Source of the DNA: Corynebacterium vitaeruminis DSM 20294
Lineage (GTDB): Bacteria; Actinomycetota; Actinomycetes; Mycobacteriales; Mycobacteriaceae
NCBI RefSeq assembly: GCF_000550805.1
Contig: NZ_CP004353.1
Location: 2,232,001-2,296,000, forward strand
Length of the DNA stretch: 64,000 nt
Reading direction: 5' to 3'
Shown: positions 10,722 through 18,209 of the stretch, in pieces
Layout of the letters: every line of letters begins with the position of its first letter
Position numbering within the stretch: position 1 is the stretch's first letter
The notes under the pieces: model-generated
What the model was told of the DNA's origin: nothing
Databases searched by the model: none
Seen by the model: the letters and a program-made list of their open reading frames with translations, nothing else
Position numbers and translations under genes: made by a program

Positions 10722-10754
10722 GCCCGCCACACGCGATAAACGCAGGTGGCGGGC
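10722..10754 (-). terminator. Possible terminator hairpin after dedA
   Basis: Arms 10722-10730 and 10746-10754 pair perfectly over 9 bases (GCCCGCCAC with GTGGCGGGC). It lies just after the dedA stop on the minus strand. There is no clear T-run directly after the stem, so intrinsic termination is only plausible. Confidence 0.5.
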
Positions 10755-10772
10755 TGATGGGGCAAAGGCTCC

Positions 10773-11450
10773 TTAGGCGACGGTCGAGTTCACCGGCTCG
10801 AGCTCGGCGACCGGAGCGGCGGTCACCTCGCCTTTCGACGAGCGGCGATTCTTCAGCCAGCCGAAGGCCATCGGCAGGACGGAGATGGCCACGATGATGA
10901 TCATGATCTTGTCGATGGAGGTGGCAACGCCCGGGATGTCGCCGAGCAGCACGCCGACCATCACCATCGTGACCACCCAACCGATCGCGCCCGTGACGTT
11001 CCAGGTGAGGAACTTGCGGTACGGCATCTCGGCGGTGCCAGCGGCGAAGGGGACGTAGGTGCGCACGATCGGGACGAAGCGGCCGAGCACCAGCGCGGCC
11101 GGGCCGTGCTTGGCGAAGAACTCCTCGGCGGCGACTAGGTGCTTGGTCTTAAGAATCCGGGCATCATCTTTGAACAAGCGGCGGCCGAAGCGGCGGCCCA
11201 GCCAGAAGCCCACCTGGTCGCCAAGGAAGGCTGCAGTGATGGCGATGGCCAGGAGAGCCGCGACGTTGATGCCGAGGTCCGAGCGGATGATCGCCGCGGT
11301 CACGAGCAGCGAGTCGCCGGGGAGGAACGGGAACAGGACGCCGGACTCGATGAAGATCACGACGGCCAGCCCCATGACGACGTACTGGCCGAACTGCTGC
11401 AGGAGGTTTCCTGAGTCCATGAAGGCGGTCAAAAGACCCATGCTGATCAT
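10773..11450 (-). CDS. DedA family membrane protein
   Basis: A 225-residue member of the DedA/SNARE-associated family, recently linked to flipping of polyprenyl phosphate or phospholipid carriers. Diagnostic segments are ESGVLFPFLPGDSLL (about residues 30-44), GRRFGRRLF and GRFVPIVRTYVPFAAG (about 125-140), with an arginine in a membrane-embedded loop. Four to five hydrophobic helices are visible. The start at 11450 (MISMGLLTAF) is preferred because AGGAG lies 8 bases upstream; the reading frame extends further back but that part is antisense to the kinase gene. Confidence 0.88.
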   Translation of the reverse strand: MISMGLLTAFMDSGNLLQQFGQYVVMGLAVVIFIESGVLFPFLPGDSLLVTAAIIRSDLGINVAALLAIAITAAFLGDQVGFWLGRRFGRRLFKDDARILKTKHLVAAEEFFAKHGPAALVLGRFVPIVRTYVPFAAGTAEMPYRKFLTWNVTGAIGWVVTMVMVGVLLGDIPGVATSIDKIMIIIVAISVLPMAFGWLKNRRSSKGEVTAAPVAELEPVNSTVA

Positions 11451-11561
11451 TGATGTACTCCTGAAAAAATCGGAATCGTTTTGTCTTTGCCAACCATTCT
11501 CGCGAAGCCCCTCTAAGAAACCGCCAAGAATTGTCTTACGCAGGTCAGCTAGGCTAGAAGC

Positions 11562-12524
11562 GTGCAGAATCGAGACGCAGACCAAGAGCTTTTCCGCCAG
11601 AGCGCCAAGCGCTTTGCCATCCGCATGGGGCTGGTGTCGGCGGGGATGGTCTTCGCCGGCGCCGCCATGTTTTTCAGCGCCCTGTGGTGGAAGGCGACCT
11701 TCGGCAGCTCGAAGCCGGACGCGCCCCGGCATGTGACCATCTCTTTCGAGCCCGTCGACCTGTTCATCTCCGTAGCCATGCTCGGCGCGGGCGCCATCGT
11801 CTTGGCCTCGGCCGCGGCATTCTACTTCGCCCGCCAGGCCACGCAGCCGCTGGCCGAGGCGATGGAGCGCCAGAAGAACTTCATCGCGGATGCCTCCCAC
11901 GAGCTGCGCACTCCCCTTGCGGTCATGCACGCCCGCGTCCAGCAGCTTCAGGCGCTGTCCGCGGGGAATGAGAAGATCGCGCCGGTGGCCAAGGAGCTGC
12001 GCCGGGACACCCAGGACATGGTGGACATCGTCAACGACCTCCTCGAGATCGCCTCCACCACCACCGACCTCGACGCCACGGCCTCGCTGTCGGGCGCCCT
12101 CGCCGATCTCGAGCACAACCAGTCGCTCATCGCCACCCAACGCGGCATTAGCCTCGCCATCCCCGCGCGCGACGCCGACACCCGGATCAGCATGTCCGAG
12201 GTGTCGCTGCACCGCTGCCTCAACGCGCTGGTGGGCAACGCCTTAAGCCACACCCCCACCGGCGGGCACGTCGCACTTCACCTCGAGGAAACCGACAAGG
12301 AGGTCACCGTCCGCATCACCGACGACGGCCCCGGCATCACCGGCATCGAACCCTCCCGCGTCTTCGACCGCTTCGCCAGCGGCACGCCCGGCCGCGACCA
12401 GTCCCACGGCATCGGGCTGGCGCTGGTCAAGGACGCCGTCCACCGCTTCGGCGGTACGGTGGGTGTGGAAAATACCGGGCCCAAGGGAACCACCTTCGCC
12501 CTCACGCTCAAGAAGGCCGACTAG
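11562..12524 (+). CDS. Two-component sensor histidine kinase
   Basis: A 320-residue membrane kinase. Two hydrophobic segments (about residues 22-42 and 68-90) bracket a short extracellular loop of about 25 residues. The dimerisation/phosphoacceptor helix follows with FIADASHELRTPL (His113). The ATPase domain shows the N box (LNALVGNALSHTPTGG), the G1 box (ITDDGPGI) and GIGLALVKDAV. The sensing loop is too short to show a ligand domain. It starts with GTG. The response regulator follows 10 bases after the stop, so the pair forms an operon with kinase first. The signal is unknown. Confidence 0.9.
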   Translation: MQNRDADQELFRQSAKRFAIRMGLVSAGMVFAGAAMFFSALWWKATFGSSKPDAPRHVTISFEPVDLFISVAMLGAGAIVLASAAAFYFARQATQPLAEAMERQKNFIADASHELRTPLAVMHARVQQLQALSAGNEKIAPVAKELRRDTQDMVDIVNDLLEIASTTTDLDATASLSGALADLEHNQSLIATQRGISLAIPARDADTRISMSEVSLHRCLNALVGNALSHTPTGGHVALHLEETDKEVTVRITDDGPGITGIEPSRVFDRFASGTPGRDQSHGIGLALVKDAVHRFGGTVGVENTGPKGTTFALTLKKAD

Positions 12525-12534
12525 GAGGCACCCC

Positions 12535-13191
12535 ATGGACCCGCTGCTCTACCTCGAGGACGACCTGCGCTTGGGAGAGGTCACCCGCGACATCTTGTCC
12601 ATGCATTGGGACGTCACGTGGGTGGTCTCGCTGGCGCAGGCCAAGCCCCAGCTGGAAAAGAACATGTTCGCCGTGTGCATCTTCGACCGCATGCTTCCCG
12701 ACGGCGACGCCACCGAGCTCATCGCCTGGATGCGCGCCCGGCGCGACGCCACCCCAGTGCTGCTGCTCACCGCGCTCGGCCAGGTCTCCGACCGCGTCAG
12801 CGGCCTCGACTCCGGCGCCAACGACTACCTCGTCAAGCCCTTCGACTTCGAGGAGCTGGAGGCGCGGCTTCGCGCGCTCACCCGCGACTACTCCGGCAAG
12901 GATCAGGGCATAGAAATAGGCAGCTGGGTCCTGTATCCGGACCACAGCTGCCTCGAGTCGCCCTACACGGGAAGGATCATGCTCACCGCCAAGGAGAACG
13001 CCCTCATGACCGTGCTCGCGCGCGAGCCCAACCGGGTGTTTAGCCGCGAGCAGTTACTGGGGGCTGTGTTTGATCATGGAGATTCTCTGTCGACGGTAGA
13101 TACGTACGTTCACTACGTCCGTCGGAAAGCTGACCGCGATCTGATCCAAACCGTTCGGGGAGCAGGCTACCAACTCGGCACGCCAGCTTAG
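12535..13191 (+). CDS. OmpR/PhoB-type response regulator
   Basis: A 218-residue DNA-binding response regulator. The receiver domain has the acidic pair LYLEDDL, the phosphoacceptor Asp51 in IFDRMLPDGD, and the conserved lysine in LVKPFDF. The C-terminal winged helix is of the OmpR class (LTAKENALMTVLAREPNRVFSREQLL, then YVHYVRRKADRDLIQTVRGAGYQL). A strong AGGAGG precedes the start. It is partner to the kinase upstream. Its last 152 bases overlap the convergent PAP2 gene. Confidence 0.93.
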   Translation: MDPLLYLEDDLRLGEVTRDILSMHWDVTWVVSLAQAKPQLEKNMFAVCIFDRMLPDGDATELIAWMRARRDATPVLLLTALGQVSDRVSGLDSGANDYLVKPFDFEELEARLRALTRDYSGKDQGIEIGSWVLYPDHSCLESPYTGRIMLTAKENALMTVLAREPNRVFSREQLLGAVFDHGDSLSTVDTYVHYVRRKADRDLIQTVRGAGYQLGTPA

Positions 13192-13696
13192 CACACAGCG
13201 GCGCGAGCGCACCGGACCAGACCAGCGAGAACGCGACGTCCGTCGGGTAGTGCACGCCGTTGATGAGCACGGTCGCGCACACGACCGGCACGAGCACCAT
13301 GGCGAGGATCCGCAGCACGCGGTTGCGGCTGAACAGGAACAGCGAGACCGCGAGCGCCATCGTGAACGCGGTGTGCCCGCTCGGGAAGGACCAGTCCCCC
13401 GGCGTGAACGCGGTCGGGTGCGGCAGCAGCGACGGCTCCGGGCGCGGGCGCGCGACCAGCATCTTGATGAAGACCACCGGCAGCCACGTGGCCGCGACCG
13501 TCGCGCCGAACTCCAACCCGCGGCGGTAGTCGCCCGCGCGCCAGGCGATGAAGGCCGCCAGCGCCAGCACGTAAACGACGGCAAAGCCCGGCTCCAGCGC
13601 CGCGTACAGGCCCGAGGTCAGCTCCCCGAGCACCCCGGTGTGCAGCGAGTTCGCCGCGATGGTGAATCCCAGCTCTCCTGGAATGAATTCGTTCAT
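13040..13696 (-). CDS. PAP2-family membrane phosphatase
   Basis: A 218-residue membrane phosphatase of the type 2 phosphatidic acid phosphatase family. The three phosphatase motifs are present: KMLVARPRP, PSGHTAF and the HYPTDV segment with the catalytic histidine. Helices flank them. The substrate could be a lipid or undecaprenyl pyrophosphate. The domain itself ends near residue 165. The last 50 residues are hydrophilic and antisense to the response regulator, so this tail is probably not conserved. The start (MNEFIPGELGF) is chosen at 13696. Confidence 0.83.
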   Translation of the reverse strand: MNEFIPGELGFTIAANSLHTGVLGELTSGLYAALEPGFAVVYVLALAAFIAWRAGDYRRGLEFGATVAATWLPVVFIKMLVARPRPEPSLLPHPTAFTPGDWSFPSGHTAFTMALAVSLFLFSRNRVLRILAMVLVPVVCATVLINGVHYPTDVAFSLVWSGALAPLCAKLACRVGSLLPERFGSDRGQLSDGRSERTYLPSTENLHDQTQPPVTARG

Positions 13697-13889
13697 GAAC
13701 CCAAGGCTAAATTGCGGTTTCCAAGAATCCACCAAGAATTGCGCACCGCCTCTGAGCTGGGCGGATGCTTTGGCCGTCGACAAGCAAGCTGGCTAGAACC
13801 TGTCAGTTTTCTGTGACCCTCCCCTTTTTCGGTTAACCGTAGGAGAATGAGTGGTGAACGATTCTTGGCTCGTACGGAAAGGACACAAG

Positions 13890-14072
13890 ATGGCCGGAAA
13901 GTTTGAAGTGTACGAAGATAAGGCTGGCAAGTACCGCTTCCGCCTGAAGGCTGGCAACGGTGAGATCGTCGCCGTTGGCGAGGCGTACGAGACGAAGGCA
14001 GCCTGCATCAAGGGCACCGAGGCCGTCCAGCGCGCCGCGGCTGAGGCCGTCCTCAAGGACCTCACCGCCTAA
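13890..14072 (+). CDS. YegP-type DUF1508 small protein
   Basis: A 60-residue protein with one DUF1508 unit: MAGKFEVYEDKAGKYRFRLKA, then NGEIVAVGEAYETKAACIKGTEAVQ. Proteins of this family are small, abundant and of unknown function, usually with one or two such units. The start at 13890 is preferred because GGAAAGGA lies a few bases upstream; a GTG further up would add 13 residues. A terminator follows 17 bases after the stop, so it is a single-gene unit. Confidence 0.88.
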   Translation: MAGKFEVYEDKAGKYRFRLKAGNGEIVAVGEAYETKAACIKGTEAVQRAAAEAVLKDLTA

Positions 14073-14089
14073 AAAGACCTGCTCAGAAA

Positions 14090-14118
14090 GGGCGTCCGCT
14101 TTGCGCGGGCGTCCTTTT
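14090..14118 (+). terminator. Intrinsic terminator of the DUF1508 gene
   Basis: Arms 14090-14099 and 14105-14114 form a 10-bp stem with two G-U pairs, followed by TTTT. The sequence from 14119 to 14300 has no gene. It holds one copy of a recurring 13-mer (14124-14136) and a possible last decayed CRISPR repeat around 14259-14274 (GCAGGTGC core, out of register by 12 bases). Confidence 0.8.
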
Positions 14119-14300
14119 GCGTTGCTTGTCGACGCCTATCGGTAGCGAATCAAGGTTCCGGCGGAGAATGCTGGTTCGGGTGAGGAAATGCTGTTCACCT
14201 GAGGGCCCGGGAAAACCCATTCGCGATTGACGCCCATGGTGCTGGCGACAAGGAGTGTGCTCGCAGGTGCCGGGACAACATATTTGGACACAAAGTGGAG

Positions 14301-15364
14301 GGCTGATTCCCGCAAGTGCGGGGCGCACTTGCTCCTGGAGTAACGGTTGCAAACCCATTTGGGCTCATCCCCGCAGGTGCAGGGCGCACCATGTCGATGC
14401 CGAGTAGGTCGTGGAGGTCGAGGGCTCATCCCGCAGGTGCGGGGCGCACCATGACTGCCGTTGCAGACGCGCAGCGCCGCGGGGCTCATCCCCGCAGGTG
14501 CAGGGCGCACAAAGCGAGGAGGCGTAGGGGGTGAATCTAGCTGGGCTCATCCCTGCAGGTGCGGGGCGCACGGGACAAGAACGAATTCCCGATCCCTGGG
14601 CCGAGGCTCATCCCCGCAGGTGCGGGGCGCACCGTGATGTAAGAGAATCCGGTGACCTGGGCGAAGGCTCATCCCCGCAGGTGCGGGGCGCACTCCATGC
14701 GCACATTCCAAGTGCCGTACCCATGGGGCTCATCCCCGCAGGTGCGGGGCGCACGGGCAGATCAAGTCCCTCATCGCCCGCACGGTAGGCTCATCCCCGC
14801 AGGTGCGGGGCGCACCCAGGCGCGGGCGCGCCGGGCTAGGGGTCGGTAGGCTCATCCCCGCAGGTGCGGGGCGCACCTCCTTGTGGTGGTAGCCCACTTC
14901 CTCGTGCTGGGCTCATCCCCGCAGGTGCGGGGCGCACGCGTCGAGGCTTGCCTCACTCGGCGGCGGCGGCGGCTCATCCCCGCAGGTGCGGGGCGCACCC
15001 TTCGCATACATCATGAACCCGGTCGCCAGGGGGCTCATCCCCGCAGGTGCGGGGCGCACGTTAAGCAGCCAGATTGGAGTGGTGTTGTGGAGGGCTCATC
15101 CCCGCAGGTGCGGTGCGCACATACCTAGGTAGACGTTCCCGGCGCGCTGGGGGGGCTCATCCCCGCAGGTGCGGGGCGCACTCCAGCACGTCGCCGACAC
15201 GGGCGGGCCAGCACGGCTCATCCCCGCAGGTGCGGGGCGCACTACCATTTCCTGTGACTGTGGTGGGACATGCTGGGCTCATCCCCGCAGGTGCGGTGCG
15301 CACCGATGAACTCGGTCGCGTAGCGCTCGGTCCCGGGGCTCATCCCCGCAGGTGCGGGGCGCAC
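14301..15364 (-). CRISPR. Type I-E CRISPR array, trailer-side segment (18 repeats)
   Basis: Eighteen 28-base repeats with a 61-base period (33-base spacers) from 14301 to 15364. In crRNA sense (minus strand) the repeat is GTGCG, stem CCCCGC/GCGGGG around loop ACCT, then ATGAGCC. This orientation matches actinobacterial I-E repeats and places this segment at the old, leader-distal end. Decay is visible: the repeat at 14301 has three changes, the one at 14423 has lost a base, and those at 14362 and 14483 carry a G-to-A change in the stem. The segment is cut from the rest by an insertion sequence in the next spacer. Confidence 0.97.
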
Positions 15365-15440
15365 CTAGCGCCTTGGGCGGGACGAAAGTGAGTCTTCCCG
15401 GGTTTGATGGAGGGTACGAAACCACGGAAGGATAGATCCC

Positions 15441-15758
15441 ATGCCCGCCAATAAGAAGTACCCCGACGAGCTCCGCGACCGCGCCGTCCGCCTTGTCTTC
15501 GAAGCCAAAGAAGACCCCACCACCGCTAACGGCGCAGTCGGACGTATCGCTGAGCAGCTCGGTATCAACAAAGAAACCCTCCGCGGCTGGGTATACCAAG
15601 CCCGCATCGATAGCGGCGCGGCTTTGGGCACGACCACCGCTGACTCTCAGCGCATCGCTGAACTGGAACGAGAAGTCACAGAACTGCGCAGAGCCAACAG
15701 TTTTTTGAAGCAGGCCTCGGCTTTCTTCGCGGCGGAGCTCGACCGCCCCTATCGGTAA
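15441..15758 (+). CDS. IS3-family transposase OrfA
   Basis: A 105-residue protein with the helix-turn-helix of IS3 OrfA (KKYPDELRDRAVRLV, then LGINKETLRGWVYQARID) and a leucine-zipper-like coiled coil (IAELEREVTELRRANSFLKQASAFF). OrfB follows in the -1 frame, and a run of six T followed by G in the codons for the NSFLK segment may serve as the programmed frameshift site. Intact on its own, but the partner OrfB is interrupted. Confidence 0.9.
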   Translation: MPANKKYPDELRDRAVRLVFEAKEDPTTANGAVGRIAEQLGINKETLRGWVYQARIDSGAALGTTTADSQRIAELEREVTELRRANSFLKQASAFFAAELDRPYR

Positions 15759-16402
15759 TCGTCGATTTCATCACCCAGTACAAGAACACTTTCGGGGTCG
15801 AGCCTATCTGCCGCGTGCTCAAAGACGCCGGCATCAAGATCGCCCCAAGTACTTACTACGCCAGGATCAATCACACTCCCAGCAACAGAGACAAACGAGA
15901 CGAGATCCTCATGAATTATCTCAATGCCCTTTTCACCAGCAATTTTTATGTCTATGGGGCAAGGAAACTTCATGCCCTCATCAACAAGGACCATCACCTC
16001 GCCTCCCACGGGCAGGGCCATGTCGCTCGGTGCACAGTCGAACGGCTGATGAAGAAAGCTAGCATTCGTGGCCCCGTCCGCAGGAAGCATCCGAATACCA
16101 CCTACACCGTAAAGAAAGAGCAGTGCCCTGCAGACCTTGTGGACCGAAACTTCCATGTCCCAGCACCGAACATGCTCTGGGTCGCTGACATCACCTACGT
16201 GCGGACCCATGTGGGCTGGGTGTACACCGCTTTCATTACCGACGCCTACTCTAGGAGGATTGTCGGTTGGAAGGTATCCGCGTTCATGTATACCGATCTC
16301 GTGGTCGACACGCTGACGATGGCGATTGATGCGAGATGCCGTGCAGGCCAGCGGATTGATCAGCTAATCCACCATAGTGATCGTGGCGTGCAGTACCGGG
16401 GA

Positions 16403-17836
16403 GAGTGTCTGATGGTTTGTGTGTGGGTGCCCGACCCGCATAAGGAGATAGACCAGAATGATGACTGTGGCACGACGAGACCCAGCCGATAAGGCCAAGA
16501 TTGACGCAATCGAGCAGAAGCTGCTTGCTAACCCAGAAATCGCGAAGTTGATTGATGAGCTCGGTACCTCTACCACTGATGCGAACGACCTAGTTCGAGG
16601 CATGTTACAGGCCTCGATTACAAGGGGTTTGAACGCTGAAATGGATGCCCACCTGGGGTATCAGGCTGGTGATCGAGACGGTAAAGCCGCTGTCGGTACG
16701 GATAATCACCGAAACGGCAGCTACCCGAAGACCATTGACTCGAACTACGGGCCGGTCACCGTGGACGTCCCAAGAGACAGAGCTGGCACGTTTGTCCCCA
16801 CGATGGTGCCGAAAGGCTCGAGGCGTTTAACCGATATCGATGATCTGATCATCAGCTTGTACGCAGGTGGCATGACAATCCGTGATATCCAGCATCATCT
16901 CGCCACCACGATGGGTGTGGATATCTCCCACGAGACAATCTCGGCGATTACCGACGCCGTACTTGATGAAGTCATGGTGTGGCAAAACCGCCAGCTGGAT
17001 GAGTTCTACCCAGTCATCTTCCTTGACGCGTTGCGAATCAAGGTCCGTGATGGGGGCCGTGTGATCAACAAGTCTGCGTACATGGCCATCGGAGTGGATC
17101 TCGAAGGAATCAAGCACATCCTGGGCTTGTGGATCGCCAAAGAGGAAGGAGCATCGTTGTGGGCCCAGGTGTGTTCCAACCTCGCTAACCGCGGTGTCAA
17201 AGATGTCTTCATCGTCTGCTGCGACGGGCTCAAAGGCCTACCAGAAGCCGTGGAATCCACCTGGCCTGGGTCCATGGTCCAAACCTGTATCGTGCACCTG
17301 ATCAGGGCGGCAAATAGGTGGGTTTCCTACGGGGATCGTAGGGCCGTATCTGCAGCGTTGAAAAAGGTCTACACCGCACCGGATGAGCCAACCGCTGCCG
17401 CAGCCTTGGATGAGTTCGAGGCGTCTGAACTAGGTGAGAAGTACCCGAGGTCGGTGAAGGTGTGGCGGGATGCGTGGGAGAGGTTTACCCCGTTTCTGCA
17501 GTTCCCACCGGCTGCGAGGAAGGTGATCTATACGACGAACTCGATTGAATCTTTCAATAATGAGCTGCGGAAGGCCACCCGGAACAGGGTGCAGTTCACT
17601 AATGATGAGTCAGCGATGAAGACGCTGTGGCTGATGATCTGCCATATCGAAGACAAACGAGCAGTCAAGCGGGCTAGGGAAGGCAAACGCGTCTCCGCCT
17701 CTGCTGGCCGGCTCGTGGAAGGTGGACGGGTTGCCGGATGGAAACACGCCATCAACCAGATGGCTGTGGCCTACCCCGACCGATTCGACAAGTACATGTA
17801 AAAATCAGCCCCACACACAAACAACTTGACACCCTC
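16403..17836 (+). mobile_element. IS256-family element nested in the IS3 element
   Basis: Inverted repeats begin GAGAGTGTCTGATGG (left, 16403) and GAGGGTGTCAAGTTG (right, inward from 17836) and share TTTGTGTGTGGG. An exact 8-base duplication GTACCGGG flanks the element at 16395-16402 and 17837-17844, as IS256 elements produce. The transposase gene is intact, so the element may still be mobile. A related but decayed copy lies in opposite orientation at 55459-56899. Confidence 0.95.
16458..17801 (+). CDS. IS256-family mutator-type transposase
   Basis: A 447-residue DDE transposase. The catalytic core shows VIFLDALRIKVRDGG (first Asp), DVFIVCCDGLKGLPEAVESTWPG (second Asp with the mutator-type CDGLKGLP motif), QTCIVHLIRAA (C-x-x-H) and the TTNSIESFNNELRKATRNR segment with the late glutamate. 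Length and order are as expected for an intact IS256-family enzyme. It is the only complete transposase in the window. Confidence 0.95.
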   Translation: MMTVARRDPADKAKIDAIEQKLLANPEIAKLIDELGTSTTDANDLVRGMLQASITRGLNAEMDAHLGYQAGDRDGKAAVGTDNHRNGSYPKTIDSNYGPVTVDVPRDRAGTFVPTMVPKGSRRLTDIDDLIISLYAGGMTIRDIQHHLATTMGVDISHETISAITDAVLDEVMVWQNRQLDEFYPVIFLDALRIKVRDGGRVINKSAYMAIGVDLEGIKHILGLWIAKEEGASLWAQVCSNLANRGVKDVFIVCCDGLKGLPEAVESTWPGSMVQTCIVHLIRAANRWVSYGDRRAVSAALKKVYTAPDEPTAAAALDEFEASELGEKYPRSVKVWRDAWERFTPFLQFPPAARKVIYTTNSIESFNNELRKATRNRVQFTNDESAMKTLWLMICHIEDKRAVKRAREGKRVSASAGRLVEGGRVAGWKHAINQMAVAYPDRFDKYM

Positions 17837-18209
17837 GTACCGGGCGATTGCCTATGGGCAGCGTTTGGAAGAGAACCAGATCATTGCGTCAGTCGGGTCG
17901 AAAGGAGATTCCTACGATAATGCTCTTGCAGAACCCGTGAACAGTTTGTACAAGGGCGAATGTATCCACAACATTGATCAGCACCCCGCAGGGTTTAGAC
18001 ATGCTCGTGACGTCGAGCAAGCGACCGCTGCGTGGGTCGGCTGGTACAACAATGACCGCCTGCACTCACGGCTCGGCAACACCAGTCCTGTCGAGTACGA
18101 GAACGCCTACTGGGCCAGTCTGAACCCCGTTCAAACAGCGGCGTAACCAACCCAAAAACCAGATAACACACCCTCCAAAAAACCCGGGGCTTGACAGTTT
18201 TGCCGTGGA

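Larger units (their letters stand above)
15755..18146 (+). pseudogene. IS3-family transposase OrfB, split by IS256 insertion
   Basis: The DDE transposase runs from about 15755 to 16402 and resumes at 17845. Removing the IS256 element and one copy of its 8-base duplication restores a continuous frame through HHSDRGVQYRAIAYGQ. The three catalytic acidic residues are visible: WVADITY, HHSDRG and DNALAE. The C-terminal WVGWYNNDRLHSRLG motif is intact. So the gene was functional before the second insertion and is inactive now. Confidence 0.9.
15389..18196 (+). mobile_element. IS3-family element inserted in a CRISPR spacer
   Basis: Imperfect terminal inverted repeats start with TG at 15389 and end with CA at 18196; the ends share a CCCGGGTTT core and a GGAGGG block over 26 bases. 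Inside are orfA and orfB of an IS3-type transposase. Left and right spacer remnants (24 and 13 bases) add up to 37, four more than a 33-base spacer, consistent with a short target duplication, although I cannot see an exact one. The element is itself interrupted by an IS256-family element. Confidence 0.85.

Noticed and set aside
14259-14286. One more decayed I-E repeat before the array end
   Set aside because: GCAGGTGC is present, but 12 bases out of register and without a stem; mentioned only as a possible relic.
15365-18209. Exact target-site duplication for the IS3 element
   Set aside because: Flank lengths suggest about four duplicated bases, but the bases next to the ends (AAAG and GTTT) do not match.
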